From: an uncultured Geobacteraceae bacterium
GTDB taxonomy: Bacteria > Desulfobacterota > Desulfuromonadia > Geobacterales > Pseudopelobacteraceae
Direction of reading: 5' to 3'
DNA: 30,846 nt
Assembly (NCBI GenBank): GCA_903879825.1
Contig: CAIRND010000052.1
Coordinates: 1-30,846 of the forward strand
Within the stretch, counting starts at the first letter, position 1. Each line of letters opens with the position of its first letter. The position numbers were made by a program, and so were the translations under genes. The notes below the pieces were generated by a model. The model had not been told where the DNA came from, searched no databases, and saw only the letters and a list, made by a program, of their open reading frames with translations. Positions 16,142 to 24,257 of this stretch are shown here, piece by piece.

Positions 16142-17949
16142 GGTGAATCCTCTTTTAACAACAGGTCGACCCCGCCGTTGTCTGCCATCTTCCAGTCGGT
16201 GACGCGGAAGGTTTTGTCCACCCAGCCGAGCTGCGCGATGTTGAGCTTCACCACGTTGCCAGGCTTGTACCCGAAACAGGTGAGCTTGCCAGGGAAGGTG
16301 ACCACCATGCCCAGCAGCGACCGCTCAAGGTGGATCTTGGCGATCCGCTGCGCCGTGGCGCAACTGATGGTGTATGGGAGTTCGATGCTGGTGGTGAGTT
16401 CCTCGCCGTCGGCCGCCAGGGCGTCGGCGTTCTGTATGACCGGGAAATCGGTCTGCTGCCAGTATTGCGATGGGTCGACGAAGGTCCCTCGCACGGTATT
16501 GATTCGATCACGCCGGGACGGCGCCGGGACCACCGATATGGAGTCGCGCAGGTCGGACTCGGTCAGCGGACGATCCTCCGGGGTGTTATACACGGCCGGG
16601 TACAACTCATACCGCCCCTGGGACCAGACAAGCCGACCGGCGCCACCGGTGAGCATCTTCTTGATGATGTCGATCGGCTTGGCGTCCAGGGTGAAAGCGC
16701 CGTTGCAGGTATAGCGGCGTTCATAGTTAACCGGAGCCACCGTTACGGCAAGATGAGCGTCAGCAGCGATGGCCTGTTGTAGGCCGTCACCGTCTAGCAT
16801 GATCACACCGTTTGAAAGGCCGGTAACAACCCTGTACTCGTTGATGTCGCCATCAAAGGTGATGACGTCGCCGCCCAGGATAGTGCCGGAGCCGGATTCT
16901 AAACCAATCAACTTGCGGCCGACATCATAGGCCAGGCCGTCGGTGACATATCCGGTACCGGTACCGGTCAGCACCTGCAGCGTTTCGTCGCTCACATTGG
17001 CTGCGGCAATAAAATAATCGTCGTTGATGTCATCGACGGTGCAGCGGAGGCCATAGGATTTGACCAGGTAGTCGCGCATGCAGAGCGCCCAGTTGTCGGT
17101 GTAGCCGGTGGTCTCGCTGCGCGGGTCGTAGATGTCCTTGACTCCCTTGACTACGGCCTTGATGTTAGGAATACCCTGGGGATAAGCGTCGGTGTTGAAT
17201 TCCAGCCGGACAATCAGGTAAGCTCGTCCGGTCAGGGTGTGGGCCGTGGTCCATGCCGCATTTCCAGTCTTATCCTGGGCATCGGCAATCAGATCCGGGT
17301 CAGCGGCCTGGTCAAGGGTGCCTAGATACTTGGTGATCTGGACATACGTCTTGAGATAAGTCACATTGACTGACGTTCCCACCAAACCTGAATCTGCAAA
17401 AGTGAGCCGCCGACCGGAGATGGTAAAATCAGTGATCGGAACCGCAGGGGTACCAGGGTCAACTTCACCGCTGCTAGGGGCGCCGGGAATGATGACGGTA
17501 GGGGAGCCATAAAAGGCGGACTCGATAGTGATGGTTTGATCGCTGCCGACGGTGTAGGACCCGGTCGTGCTGCTTTTGTCACGATACGTATCATCCGTGG
17601 ACAAATTGCTGCCCAGGTAAACGTCGCCAATTTCCAGCACTTCATGGGCGGCCAGGACAATCACCAGGTAGAGGAATTTATTGGTGTCCCCAGCCGAAAA
17701 AGCGGCCACCAGCGGACCGGACACCATGCACTGGCCATAGATCACCCGGTGTGGAGTAACCGCCGACCTGACCACCTGAGTCCGGCCACGCACCTCGGAG
17801 GAATATCCCGGCATGTCCGGCATGGAGGCCATGGCATAGGCGGCATAACCGATGGATGCCACCATGATCACCCCTGACACCAGAATGAATGTCGCCATTG
17901 CGGCTGATACGGAGAAATACAGAGCGATGGCTGCAACTACGGGCGGCAT
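16138..17949 (-). CDS. J-like tail tip / host-specificity protein
   Basis: A 603-residue protein in the lambda gpJ position. The first 45 residues are strongly hydrophobic (AAIALYFSVSAAMATFILVS, then GVIMVASIGYAAYAM) and could insert in membrane. The region about 55-110 (TPHRVIYGQCMVSGPLVAAF, then LYLVIVLAAHEVLEIGDVYL) is the common N-terminal signature of tip proteins of this class. The middle includes ITKYLGTLDQAADPDLI and GRAYLIVRLEFNTDAYPQG, also typical. It would form the central tail tip that contacts the host. It is shorter than lambda gpJ (over 1,100 residues), so receptor-binding parts may lie in the following genes. Start ATG 17949 overlaps the previous stop by one base. Confidence 0.82.
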   Translation of the reverse strand: MPPVVAAIALYFSVSAAMATFILVSGVIMVASIGYAAYAMASMPDMPGYSSEVRGRTQVVRSAVTPHRVIYGQCMVSGPLVAAFSAGDTNKFLYLVIVLAAHEVLEIGDVYLGSNLSTDDTYRDKSSTTGSYTVGSDQTITIESAFYGSPTVIIPGAPSSGEVDPGTPAVPITDFTISGRRLTFADSGLVGTSVNVTYLKTYVQITKYLGTLDQAADPDLIADAQDKTGNAAWTTAHTLTGRAYLIVRLEFNTDAYPQGIPNIKAVVKGVKDIYDPRSETTGYTDNWALCMRDYLVKSYGLRCTVDDINDDYFIAAANVSDETLQVLTGTGTGYVTDGLAYDVGRKLIGLESGSGTILGGDVITFDGDINEYRVVTGLSNGVIMLDGDGLQQAIAADAHLAVTVAPVNYERRYTCNGAFTLDAKPIDIIKKMLTGGAGRLVWSQGRYELYPAVYNTPEDRPLTESDLRDSISVVPAPSRRDRINTVRGTFVDPSQYWQQTDFPVIQNADALAADGEELTTSIELPYTISCATAQRIAKIHLERSLLGMVVTFPGKLTCFGYKPGNVVKLNIAQLGWVDKTFRVTDWKMADNGGVDLLLKEDSP

Positions 17950-18362
17950 CAGTTGATCCTCCAGGCGGCGATTGCTTTTGACATGGGATGTTGCACCAAA
18001 CCGTTGGGACCGGCGGCAACAAGTTTGACACCTACACAGACCGCCAGTGCCTCGGAACCATCTTGCTTGATCAATACCCAGTCGCCACGTTGAGCCATCC
18101 TCGAGGGGACCTCCTGGCCGTGTTGATTTACCAGAGCACGAAGGGTGCCTCCGGCCTTAGCGATGATTCTGGAAGCACCGATCTCGCTGTTGTAGGTACC
18201 CCGGTAGTCACTCGCCAAATCAATGCCGGTCATGGCCAGAGCGGCGTCAACGGCAAACAAGGTGCAGTCATGGACGCCCCACTGAAACGGAGTCTGTCGC
18301 CTTGATTCGATAAAATCCGCCAAAAGTATGTCCCAGTTTTCTTTCTTCACGCACGCCCCCAT
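17949..18362 (-). CDS. NlpC/P60-like tail protein (DUF6950 type)
   Basis: A 137-residue protein. FQWGVHDCTLF (about 27-37) matches the catalytic Cys motif of NlpC/P60-like peptidases, and QRGDWVLI lies further on. The position where NlpC/P60 enzymes have the catalytic His reads ALAVCVGVKLVA, with Cys instead. This pattern and the ending LVQHPMSKAIAAWRIN resemble the DUF6950 family. In lambda-like phages an NlpC-type protein at the tail tip (gpK) helps penetrate peptidoglycan. Two starts are possible: ATG 18362, overlapping the upstream gene by 16 bases, or GTG 18350 in a GTGA overlap. Confidence 0.72.
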   Translation of the reverse strand: MGACVKKENWDILLADFIESRRQTPFQWGVHDCTLFAVDAALAMTGIDLASDYRGTYNSEIGASRIIAKAGGTLRALVNQHGQEVPSRMAQRGDWVLIKQDGSEALAVCVGVKLVAAGPNGLVQHPMSKAIAAWRIN

Positions 18363-18901
18363 ACCAGCTCTTTTTCCACCATCAGAGGGACAAATTCAAA
18401 GCCCCGGTCGGCAGGGAATTCTGCGGTCTGGTCCTCGTTGTTGTAGCGCCGGATTCGAGGTCGCTCCCAGTCAACTAGTTTGCTTTCTACCGTCACCTGA
18501 ATAGCCGCATCGCTGCCCAGGCTGATCGGCATGGTATCCATGCGGCCTTTGAACACGATGACCGGGTCAGACAAGATCTGGAAATCATCGGTCAACGGTG
18601 CCAGCCAGATGGTGGCGGCACGGCCCTGGTAGCCAGTACCCAGGCACTTGGCTATGTAGTCGGCGGATATTCCAGACAGCGTCAGGGTGCATCCGTACTC
18701 CTGGAGATCCTGCCCCTCTTCGATGGCTGAAATGGTGCCCAGGTTGCCGGCGCCGGTCCAGGTGTTGCCGGCCCAGTCGATGTTGTAGGAAGCATTTGAT
18801 AGCCGGACAAAACCCTCGACAAAATCTAATTCCACCAGCACCAGGTAAGGCACGTTTGATGACTGAATTGCTTGTTCTATGTCGGTGCTCATGTCACGCA
18901 T
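18347..18901 (-). CDS. Tail tip assembly protein, 184 aa
   Basis: A 184-residue protein of a family I know from the same place in many siphophages, just before the NlpC-like gene. Segments such as LDFVEGFVRLSNASYNIDW, ISAIEEGQDLQEYGCTLTLS and TVESKLVDWERPRIRRYNNE are typical. The likely role is hub or tail-tip assembly, analogous in position to lambda gpL or to DUF2163 proteins. Start ATG 18901 has GGAGG seven bases upstream and overlaps the previous stop by one base; a second ATG at 18892 is less well placed. Confidence 0.68.
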   Translation of the reverse strand: MRDMSTDIEQAIQSSNVPYLVLVELDFVEGFVRLSNASYNIDWAGNTWTGAGNLGTISAIEEGQDLQEYGCTLTLSGISADYIAKCLGTGYQGRAATIWLAPLTDDFQILSDPVIVFKGRMDTMPISLGSDAAIQVTVESKLVDWERPRIRRYNNEDQTAEFPADRGFEFVPLMVEKELVWGRA

Positions 18902-19581
18902 CAGAATACCTCCACGGCACTGATGGTGATGTCAGTCCGCTTCTGCTCGCGGAACGTCATGTTGTCCTGCTTGTCGTCCACCAAACGCATGGTGCATGTC
19001 GGGCGGATGACGGTGATGGCTGCGCCATCTGCAGGCGCGGACCGGAGGGGCGGCTCGAAGGCAATAATCACTAGGCCGCTGCCAGTCAAAGCCACCGTGT
19101 CGGTTACCAGTTTTAACTCGCCATTGATGCCGATGTAATCACCAGGCAATAACCAGTCAGCATACGTTTCATGGATAGCATCACAGGTCAGATCGGTCAT
19201 GTCAGCGGTGAGCAGGTGGCTGTCGATGGTCAAAGACAGAACCGCCCACTCGGCGTTGACAGTCCTCCCGGTTTGACCGGCACCGTTGACAGATCCGGAA
19301 CGATAGGCGCGGCCCGTTGGTCTCTTGTGGGTCCAGTCGTAGCAGGAAAACCGCCCCGCTTGGCCGCGAAGCTTTGCCAGCCAAGCCTTGAGAATTCGTG
19401 CATCTGCATCCGTTAAATTCTGATATGACCAGGAAGCAGCCCATCGGGCACCAGGAAGCTCGTAGGTTTGAACTGATTTATTGAGCGGAGACTCGAAGGT
19501 CTGGGTGTTGGCGACCAAAGAGAATGACGCCTGGGTTGGCGCACGCTGGCTAATTACCGGAAGGGCAAGTGGAGCGGTCAT
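18901..19581 (-). CDS. Minor/distal tail protein, 226 aa
   Basis: A 226-residue protein immediately after the tape measure gene (ATGA overlap, GGGAGGA upstream), where siphophages encode gpM or distal tail proteins. The N-terminal half has LPGARWAASWSYQNLTDADA and LRGQAGRFSCYDW, typical of distal tail ring proteins. The C-terminal half is a small beta domain (WLLPGDYIGINGELKLVTD, then IAFEPPLR). It probably joins tail tube and tip. No enzymatic motif seen. Confidence 0.65.
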   Translation of the reverse strand: MTAPLALPVISQRAPTQASFSLVANTQTFESPLNKSVQTYELPGARWAASWSYQNLTDADARILKAWLAKLRGQAGRFSCYDWTHKRPTGRAYRSGSVNGAGQTGRTVNAEWAVLSLTIDSHLLTADMTDLTCDAIHETYADWLLPGDYIGINGELKLVTDTVALTGSGLVIIAFEPPLRSAPADGAAITVIRPTCTMRLVDDKQDNMTFREQKRTDITISAVEVF

Positions 19582-22079
19582 CTCATCCTCCCTGAAGCAA
19601 TGGCGAATCTACCGCCTCGATTCATGTTGTTTAAAATTTCGGCTTTCACCCGCTCACCGTTAGCGTTTATTTCCGCGCGCAACCGTTGTTCGGTACTAGC
19701 GTCCGCCCCCCTGAAATCATAACTGTTGTTGATGGTGACTCCCTGGCCAGACGAAAGAACGTGGTTCGGTGTGATCATTCCGGTGGCGCCGGGGGTGAAC
19801 AGCTCGGGACCCTTCTCGCCCACCAGATAAGTGGAACCACCAGAGACCGGGCCGCCTTTCTCACGCGCGCCTTTGAACTGGGTTCCGGCAATAATGCCAA
19901 TCTGGGCGGCGCCAATTGCGCCGGCTGTTATAGCAAGAGGAATGGCTGCAACACCTAGTTTTGATTCAGCGCCCAAAATACCGGCAACGGCGAGGGCCGT
20001 GCTGATTACTGCCTGGGCTGAAGCAAGAGCTTTCCACGCAAGAAACTGATCTTCATTTTGCTGGTTCATCATTCCGGCGATTTGACCGATTCGACCAGAT
20101 ACTATGCCGCCAATATCCTTCCAGGAATCCATAGTCATCTTGGATTGCACGGCATTATACTGAACGGTGAGCGCCTGTTTTTTCTCCAACATCAAGCGAT
20201 AGTCTTCAGTCTCTTGCTGATTCAACGCCTTTTTTTTCTCTAGCTGGTCGTTCAAAACACTCATTTCTTTATCGTGCTGAAGCTTCAATGCTGCAGAAGC
20301 ATCAGTGTCACCAAAAATTGTGGGAGTGTTGATGCCAATCGAGATATTTTCAAATTTTAGATTTTTGGTAATGTTTGCCCGATCGACAGACGCCTGCCGG
20401 ACTTTTTCTGCATCCATTATTCGCTGGGCCGCCAGCGCCTTTTCGGCTTCCATGTCGCCCATGGTGGCCTGGATCTCCAACTGCTTTCGGGCATGGCTTT
20501 CTTCGTCCAGCTTCTTGCGGATCTCTGCCGCTTTAACCAGATCGCCTTGGAAATCTGCCAGAGCCGCCTGCAGCTCCTGATAACCGCGGGCGGCCTGATA
20601 GATGGCCTCCCGATCGCTATCCTTCAGCTTTTCTTTTTCCAGGGTAAGTTTGCCAACCGCTTCAGCGAGAGCCTTCTGGGCCTGTTCTTCTTTCGTCAGG
20701 GCCGCATGATAGTTCTCGGCGTCCTTCGAGGGGTTGCCGATGCCCTTCCGGTCCGTGACCGGCTTCAATTCCTTGAGGGCTTTCTGTGCAGCCACCAGCT
20801 CGTTCTGCCGAGCTATTACTTCCGCATTCAAGGAACTGAGGGTGAGTTCGTTTTTTCGGTTCAGGTAGGTGTCAAGATCGGTTAGGCCCAAGGCATAGGC
20901 CTGGCGATTCATCTCCAGTTCAAAGTCGTTGCCGATCTTGATCTGTGCCGCCCGGCGCTCCTCAAAGGCTTTTTGATACTCGATGTACTTGTTGTGTGCC
21001 GCTGTCCAATCGGATGCAGCAACTCCACCGGTAGAGCGCTTGTCGCCGCCTTTGCCCTTGGCCTTGTCTTTTGCCAACGGGTTACCATTCTCATCAAGCC
21101 CGACTTCCGCCATAGCCATCTTGATCAGGATCTTTTCGTTTTCCTTGTACCGCTGCTCATAAACCTGGTTCTGTTCTTTCCACCATTTCCCCGCATCAGT
21201 GAACTTTCCGCCAGCCAGGTAATACATCATGGTGGTTAAGGTCCCGCCGGTCTTGTCCACCAGCATCGCCATGCGGGTGATTTCAGCCTCGACGTTATGA
21301 AGCCCGGTGATGAACATCGGGATGCCCTTGACTGCACCATCCCCGAAAGCAACAGCCAGCTTTGTAAGTTCCGGAATCAGGGCCATGCCCAGGTTTACCT
21401 TTAAGGACTCGGAAACATCACCGATGTCCTTCATGGCAGACTTGTACGCCTTGACCGCCTTGAGGCCAGAATCCCCTATGATCAAGTGCAACTCTTCAGC
21501 GCGCTTTCGACCGTCGTCCATGGCTTCGGCGGTGAGCTTCAGCGTTTTGCGGGCTTCTTCCCACCCCTTGCCGTAAATCTTTACACCTTCGATGTTGCGG
21601 TCGGTACCTTCCCGGAACTCCAGCAGCTTGGCGTTGGTATCGGCCATGATGTCGGCGGTAGCGCGCAGGTTCCCATTACTGTCACGGGTTGACACTCCCA
21701 ATCTGGTAAAAGCCCCCTCGTTCGTGACTAGCTGCTTGGTGACGCGCGCGGCAGCCGCGGCAAAGTCATCGGTACTGACGAACACATCATCCAGGGCAAC
21801 ACGAAGGATTGAAGCATCCTCGGCAGAGATCCCCATCGAGTTCTTGAGCTTGAGGATCTCCCCGGTCACTTCCTTGGTGGTATCGATGGCATCCTTGAAC
21901 AGAGCACCACCGCCCAGGACGGCCATAACTCCCGCCGCAGCCGTGCCGATACCTCCAAGGGCGCCCACTATCGAATCCCGCATCTTCGTGGCTTCGGCCG
22001 TGGAAATCTTGAAGGCGTTGACCATGCTTGCTTGGTCGCCCTGCAGTATGACTTTTGTGGTTACGTCCTTGTCGGCCAT
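19578..22079 (-). CDS. Tail tape measure protein
   Basis: An 833-residue protein, the largest in the tail block, in the lambda gpH position. It sets tail length and is threaded through the tube. It has an alanine/glycine-rich hydrophobic stretch near residues 38-62 and a long helical, coiled-coil-like middle (about 350-640). A second hydrophobic segment lies near 690-735 (ALAVAGILGAESKLGVAAIP, then LAITAGAIGAAQIGII). The C-terminal signature REKGGPVSGGSTYLVGEKGP followed by ELFTPG (around 739-764) is common at the end of lambda-type tape measures. It starts 10 bases after the gpT frame. Confidence 0.92.
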   Translation of the reverse strand: MADKDVTTKVILQGDQASMVNAFKISTAEATKMRDSIVGALGGIGTAAAGVMAVLGGGALFKDAIDTTKEVTGEILKLKNSMGISAEDASILRVALDDVFVSTDDFAAAAARVTKQLVTNEGAFTRLGVSTRDSNGNLRATADIMADTNAKLLEFREGTDRNIEGVKIYGKGWEEARKTLKLTAEAMDDGRKRAEELHLIIGDSGLKAVKAYKSAMKDIGDVSESLKVNLGMALIPELTKLAVAFGDGAVKGIPMFITGLHNVEAEITRMAMLVDKTGGTLTTMMYYLAGGKFTDAGKWWKEQNQVYEQRYKENEKILIKMAMAEVGLDENGNPLAKDKAKGKGGDKRSTGGVAASDWTAAHNKYIEYQKAFEERRAAQIKIGNDFELEMNRQAYALGLTDLDTYLNRKNELTLSSLNAEVIARQNELVAAQKALKELKPVTDRKGIGNPSKDAENYHAALTKEEQAQKALAEAVGKLTLEKEKLKDSDREAIYQAARGYQELQAALADFQGDLVKAAEIRKKLDEESHARKQLEIQATMGDMEAEKALAAQRIMDAEKVRQASVDRANITKNLKFENISIGINTPTIFGDTDASAALKLQHDKEMSVLNDQLEKKKALNQQETEDYRLMLEKKQALTVQYNAVQSKMTMDSWKDIGGIVSGRIGQIAGMMNQQNEDQFLAWKALASAQAVISTALAVAGILGAESKLGVAAIPLAITAGAIGAAQIGIIAGTQFKGAREKGGPVSGGSTYLVGEKGPELFTPGATGMITPNHVLSSGQGVTINNSYDFRGADASTEQRLRAEINANGERVKAEILNNMNRGGRFAIASGRMR

Positions 22080-22088
22080 GGAGGTCCC

Positions 22089-22427
22089 TTACATCCTAAA
22101 AAGTTCCGTTGCAATTTGGCGGCTGAGTTCTTCCGGATCCGTCTCCGGTTCCTCTGTCGGTTCCGGCTGATCGGTGAAGTTCATGAATTGCCAGCATGTG
22201 GCCGGGTCTGGGAATTTTTCCCAGTCTCGGTGGTAATTGGCATATTGCGCCATCTTTTGGCCGTGCCGCAGTTCCTCCCGCTGTTCTCCAAAAGGCTCGA
22301 TACGGTCATATTCCTGCCATTCCTGGAAGGTTCGAACAGTCATGCCGGCCAGCATGACATCGGGGTTTTTCTCCCCCAGGTGTAGCGCCAGCCGGAACGC
22401 AAACAGACGATCCGGCTGGGCCTTTAG
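22089..22427 (-). CDS. gpT-like extension made by -1 frameshift (gpGT)
   Basis: This frame has no good start of its own: its first ATG (22355) lies 24 codons into conserved sequence. Entering by -1 shift at 22427, it begins LKAQPDRLFAFRLALHLGEK, then NPDVMLAGMTVRTFQEWQEY and RIEPFGEQRE, the pattern of DUF4035/gpT-like proteins. The fusion of the upstream 111 residues with these 112 gives a 223-residue gpGT chaperone. In lambda, gpG and gpGT bind the tape measure protein and recruit tube subunits, and the ratio set by frameshifting is essential. The C-terminus is acidic (EPTEEPETDPEE). Confidence 0.85.
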   Translation of the reverse strand, partial: LKAQPDRLFAFRLALHLGEKNPDVMLAGMTVRTFQEWQEYDRIEPFGEQREELRHGQKMAQYANYHRDWEKFPDPATCWQFMNFTDQPEPTEEPETDPEELSRQIATELFRM

Positions 22428-22433
22428 TTTTTT
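22388..22433 (-). promoter_or_regulatory. Programmed -1 frameshift signal (slippery heptamer plus hairpin)
   Basis: On the minus strand the zero-frame codons ATA AAA AAC TAA contain the slippery heptamer A AAA AAC (22433-22427) directly before the gpG stop. Seven bases later a perfect 9-bp stem, CCAGCCGGA (22419-22411) with TCCGGCTGG (22396-22388) and a 14-base loop, could act as the stimulator. Heptamer, spacing and stem all fit -1 frameshifting. Confidence 0.9.
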
Positions 22434-22759
22434 ATGGGGTCAACTCCCAGGCCGTTTACCCGCTTAACCGCCAAAATTAATTTGGTATAGACTGAGGAAG
22501 ATCCGTTCCGTAACAGGTCCGCCTCATCGTCGCCATATAGACGTTGGCCCTTTTTGTCGACAATACAACGAACAGCCAGGGCGGCTGTAAACTTGGAACC
22601 ATCGGGATACCCCTTGTCGTTTTTGGCCGCTTCGGAGTCGTAGACCTCCATGTATTCCAAGGCCGTAACCTCGGTGACAAGCACCTTGCCCGAGCCAACC
22701 GGCACCTCCTCGGTTTTGAGTTTCAGTTCCTTGTCCAGCGCTGCGCGATCGAGAATCAT
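22424..22759 (-). CDS. gpG-like tail assembly chaperone
   Basis: A 111-residue protein in the lambda gpG position between tail tube and tape measure. ATG 22759 is preceded by GGAGG. The sequence (TEVTALEYMEVYDSEAAKND, then FTAALAVRCIVDKKGQRLYG) is typical of gpG-like tail chaperones. It ends GLGVDPIKN with the stop directly after the slippery heptamer, so most ribosomes make this short form and a fraction shift into the gpT frame. Confidence 0.85.
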   Translation of the reverse strand: MILDRAALDKELKLKTEEVPVGSGKVLVTEVTALEYMEVYDSEAAKNDKGYPDGSKFTAALAVRCIVDKKGQRLYGDDEADLLRNGSSSVYTKLILAVKRVNGLGVDPIKN

Positions 22760-22819
22760 TTACAAGCCTCCGGGGATCCCCCTCCGGTCAGGGAGGGGGA
22801 AGATTGGGTATGTTGTTGG

Positions 22820-23458
22820 TTACGGGGTTTTGGTTACGACGCCGTCAATCTGGATGGTCATGTCTCCGAGCAGCAGGCCGTCAACGGCACCGGAGGGGAT
22901 CGAGGGGAACTTGATGAAGAAGCCCTGGAACGAATAGGTGTCGGCGTTCGGGGCAACCAGTTTGAACTGCTTGGTGGCTCCGCTGTTGCACGCCAACCGA
23001 GCGGCAACCAGACCGGCATCATCAGAGACGTAGTTCAGGGAAACGGAGATGTCGCCGTTGTCCTGCAGGCCCGCTGAATATTCCTTGGCGTCGCTGTCCA
23101 GGTTCGTCTTGTCCTGCTTGGAAACCGAGGCGCCGGACGGTTTGAAGTCCTTCAACTCTTTGATCTGGGTCCAGGTGACCGGAGTCGCGGTTCCGCCGGT
23201 GGTGTAGGTGGTGAATCCCCTGGTGTCGCAGTCGATGACGAAGCCGGTCGAGGATGCGTCGAGAACGGTGACTACCAGCCCGTCCAGTTCGTGCATGTCG
23301 CCGCCGTCCAGCGTTACGCGATCGCCCTTGGCGAGCGTGTTGCTGCCGGTAACTTCGCCCTTGAATGCCTTGGTGATGGCGGTGATGGTGATGGCGGAGC
23401 CGGAGCCGGTCCCCACGTAGATCTTGCTGCCTTTTGCAGATATCGCTTTAGATGCCAT
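22820..23458 (-). CDS. Major tail tube protein
   Basis: A 212-residue protein in the lambda gpV position. It is beta-rich and contains AISAKGSKIYVGTGSGSA near the start, SVSKQDKTNLDSDAKEYSAG in the middle and YSFQGFFIKFPSIPSGAVDG near the end, a pattern common to siphophage tube proteins. It polymerises into the tail tube. ATG 23458 is chosen because GGGAGA lies seven bases upstream; the ATG at 23464 sits directly against that site. Residues 45-80 may form an inserted loop or small domain. Confidence 0.85.
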   Translation of the reverse strand: MASKAISAKGSKIYVGTGSGSAITITAITKAFKGEVTGSNTLAKGDRVTLDGGDMHELDGLVVTVLDASSTGFVIDCDTRGFTTYTTGGTATPVTWTQIKELKDFKPSGASVSKQDKTNLDSDAKEYSAGLQDNGDISVSLNYVSDDAGLVAARLACNSGATKQFKLVAPNADTYSFQGFFIKFPSIPSGAVDGLLLGDMTIQIDGVVTKTP

Positions 23459-23477
23459 TTTCATTCTCCCTTGTTTG

Positions 23478-23927
23478 TCAGATAAGGCCCCTGTCGGCCA
23501 GATAGGTAATTTCTATTGCGTACGTTCCGGCGCCGATTGTGTCGCCGTCCTGATGCAGATCCATGCTGTGCTCGGTAGGAACATAACCCAGGGTCAGGCC
23601 GCCGAGCGTTTCGTCACCCTCGATCGCCTTGGCGATATCGTTCAGCCCGTTGCGGACGGTGGTGGCGGTGGTACTGCTGGACACATGCAGCGTGAAAGAA
23701 ACCGAGAGCACATGGAGCATGTCGCCATCCAGGTTACGAGTCTCCATTGATGCGGAGCCGTCCTCGAAGGTGATTGCTGGACAGTCGGCCTTGTGCAGCG
23801 GGTCGTTGTCCAGGTCGCGCCAGCAGTAGACACTGTTGCCGACATCAACAGAATAGCCATGGGCCACGGTGATGGTTTTCAGGCGCGTCACAAGGGCATC
23901 GGCGATCTGTTGGCGGAGGGATGACAT
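23478..23927 (-). CDS. Putative tail terminator / minor tail protein
   Basis: A 149-residue protein between the spanins and the tube gene, where lambda has gpZ/gpU. It begins MSSLRQQIADALVTRLKTI, a helical start typical of tail terminator and completion proteins. It ends with beta strands (GLTLGYVPTEHSMDLHQDGD, then YAIEITYLAD). ATG 23927 overlaps the Rz1 stop by one base (TGATG); a GTG codon immediately upstream is an alternative. It would cap the tail tube and bind the head. Confidence 0.65.
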   Translation of the reverse strand: MSSLRQQIADALVTRLKTITVAHGYSVDVGNSVYCWRDLDNDPLHKADCPAITFEDGSASMETRNLDGDMLHVLSVSFTLHVSSSTTATTVRNGLNDIAKAIEGDETLGGLTLGYVPTEHSMDLHQDGDTIGAGTYAIEITYLADRGLI

Positions 23928-24166
23928 CACTTAGCTCCCTTGTCCTGGCACGCTTCCGCCGTCTCCAGTATCCTGGCCAGTGCCTCGTCCTGCAGCAGCC
24001 ACCCCGAGAATGGCGCTGAGGCGCCCTGGGGTAACTTCACTGCCTGGTTGCCCTGCAGCGTTATGATCGCCGGCTTCCGAAACAGACAGCAGCTGGTCAA
24101 TGCGAGCATCAACAGCAACAGCATCACCATCCGCAATATCGGTCCGACCTGCCTGTATCTGCTCAT
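23927..24166 (-). CDS. Rz1-like outer-membrane spanin (lipoprotein)
   Basis: A 79-residue frame lying almost wholly inside the Rz-like gene in another frame, with its own AGGAG seven bases before ATG 24166. The N-terminus is a lipoprotein signal: MVMLLLLMLA followed by the lipobox LTSC, with Cys26 as the acylated residue. The mature part is about 54 residues, with a proline in a short linker, as in o-spanins. Together with Rz it would fuse inner and outer membranes in the last step of lysis. Confidence 0.8.
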   Translation of the reverse strand: MSRYRQVGPILRMVMLLLLMLALTSCCLFRKPAIITLQGNQAVKLPQGASAPFSGWLLQDEALARILETAEACQDKGAK

Positions 24167-24257
24167 AGCGTTTCTCCTGGGCCGTCTGCCTGTTCTGGGC
24201 GATCATCTCGAGGATGAGCGCTAGCAGCGACAGGGCCGATGTGATCAGGGCGATCAT
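23931..24257 (-). CDS. Rz-like inner-membrane spanin
   Basis: A 108-residue frame starting in an ATGA overlap with the upstream gene. Residues 1-20 (MIALITSALSLLALILEMIA) form one membrane segment, followed by a charged helical stretch (QNRQTAQEKRYEQIQAGRTD). This is an i-spanin layout. The C-terminal half is Gly/Ala-rich and low in complexity because the Rz1 gene is encoded through it in another frame. The pairing with a lipoprotein frame supports the assignment. Confidence 0.7.
   Translation of the reverse strand: MIALITSALSLLALILEMIAQNRQTAQEKRYEQIQAGRTDIADGDAVAVDARIDQLLSVSEAGDHNAAGQPGSEVTPGRLSAILGVAAAGRGTGQDTGDGGSVPGQGS

Noticed and set aside
17949..19581. Gene transfer agent rather than phage
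   Set aside because: The tail-tip gene order recalls GTAs, but the GH108 lysis cassette, spanins, fibre genes and tRNA-adjacent position fit an ordinary prophage better. The missing half prevents a final decision.
21592..22170. A 192-codon plus-strand frame over the start of the tape measure gene
   Set aside because: Shadow of the tape measure gene; Ser/Ala-rich with no motif.
22089..22355. An independent 88-aa gene starting at ATG 22355
   Set aside because: No good ribosome-binding site, and conserved sequence continues upstream in frame to the frameshift site.
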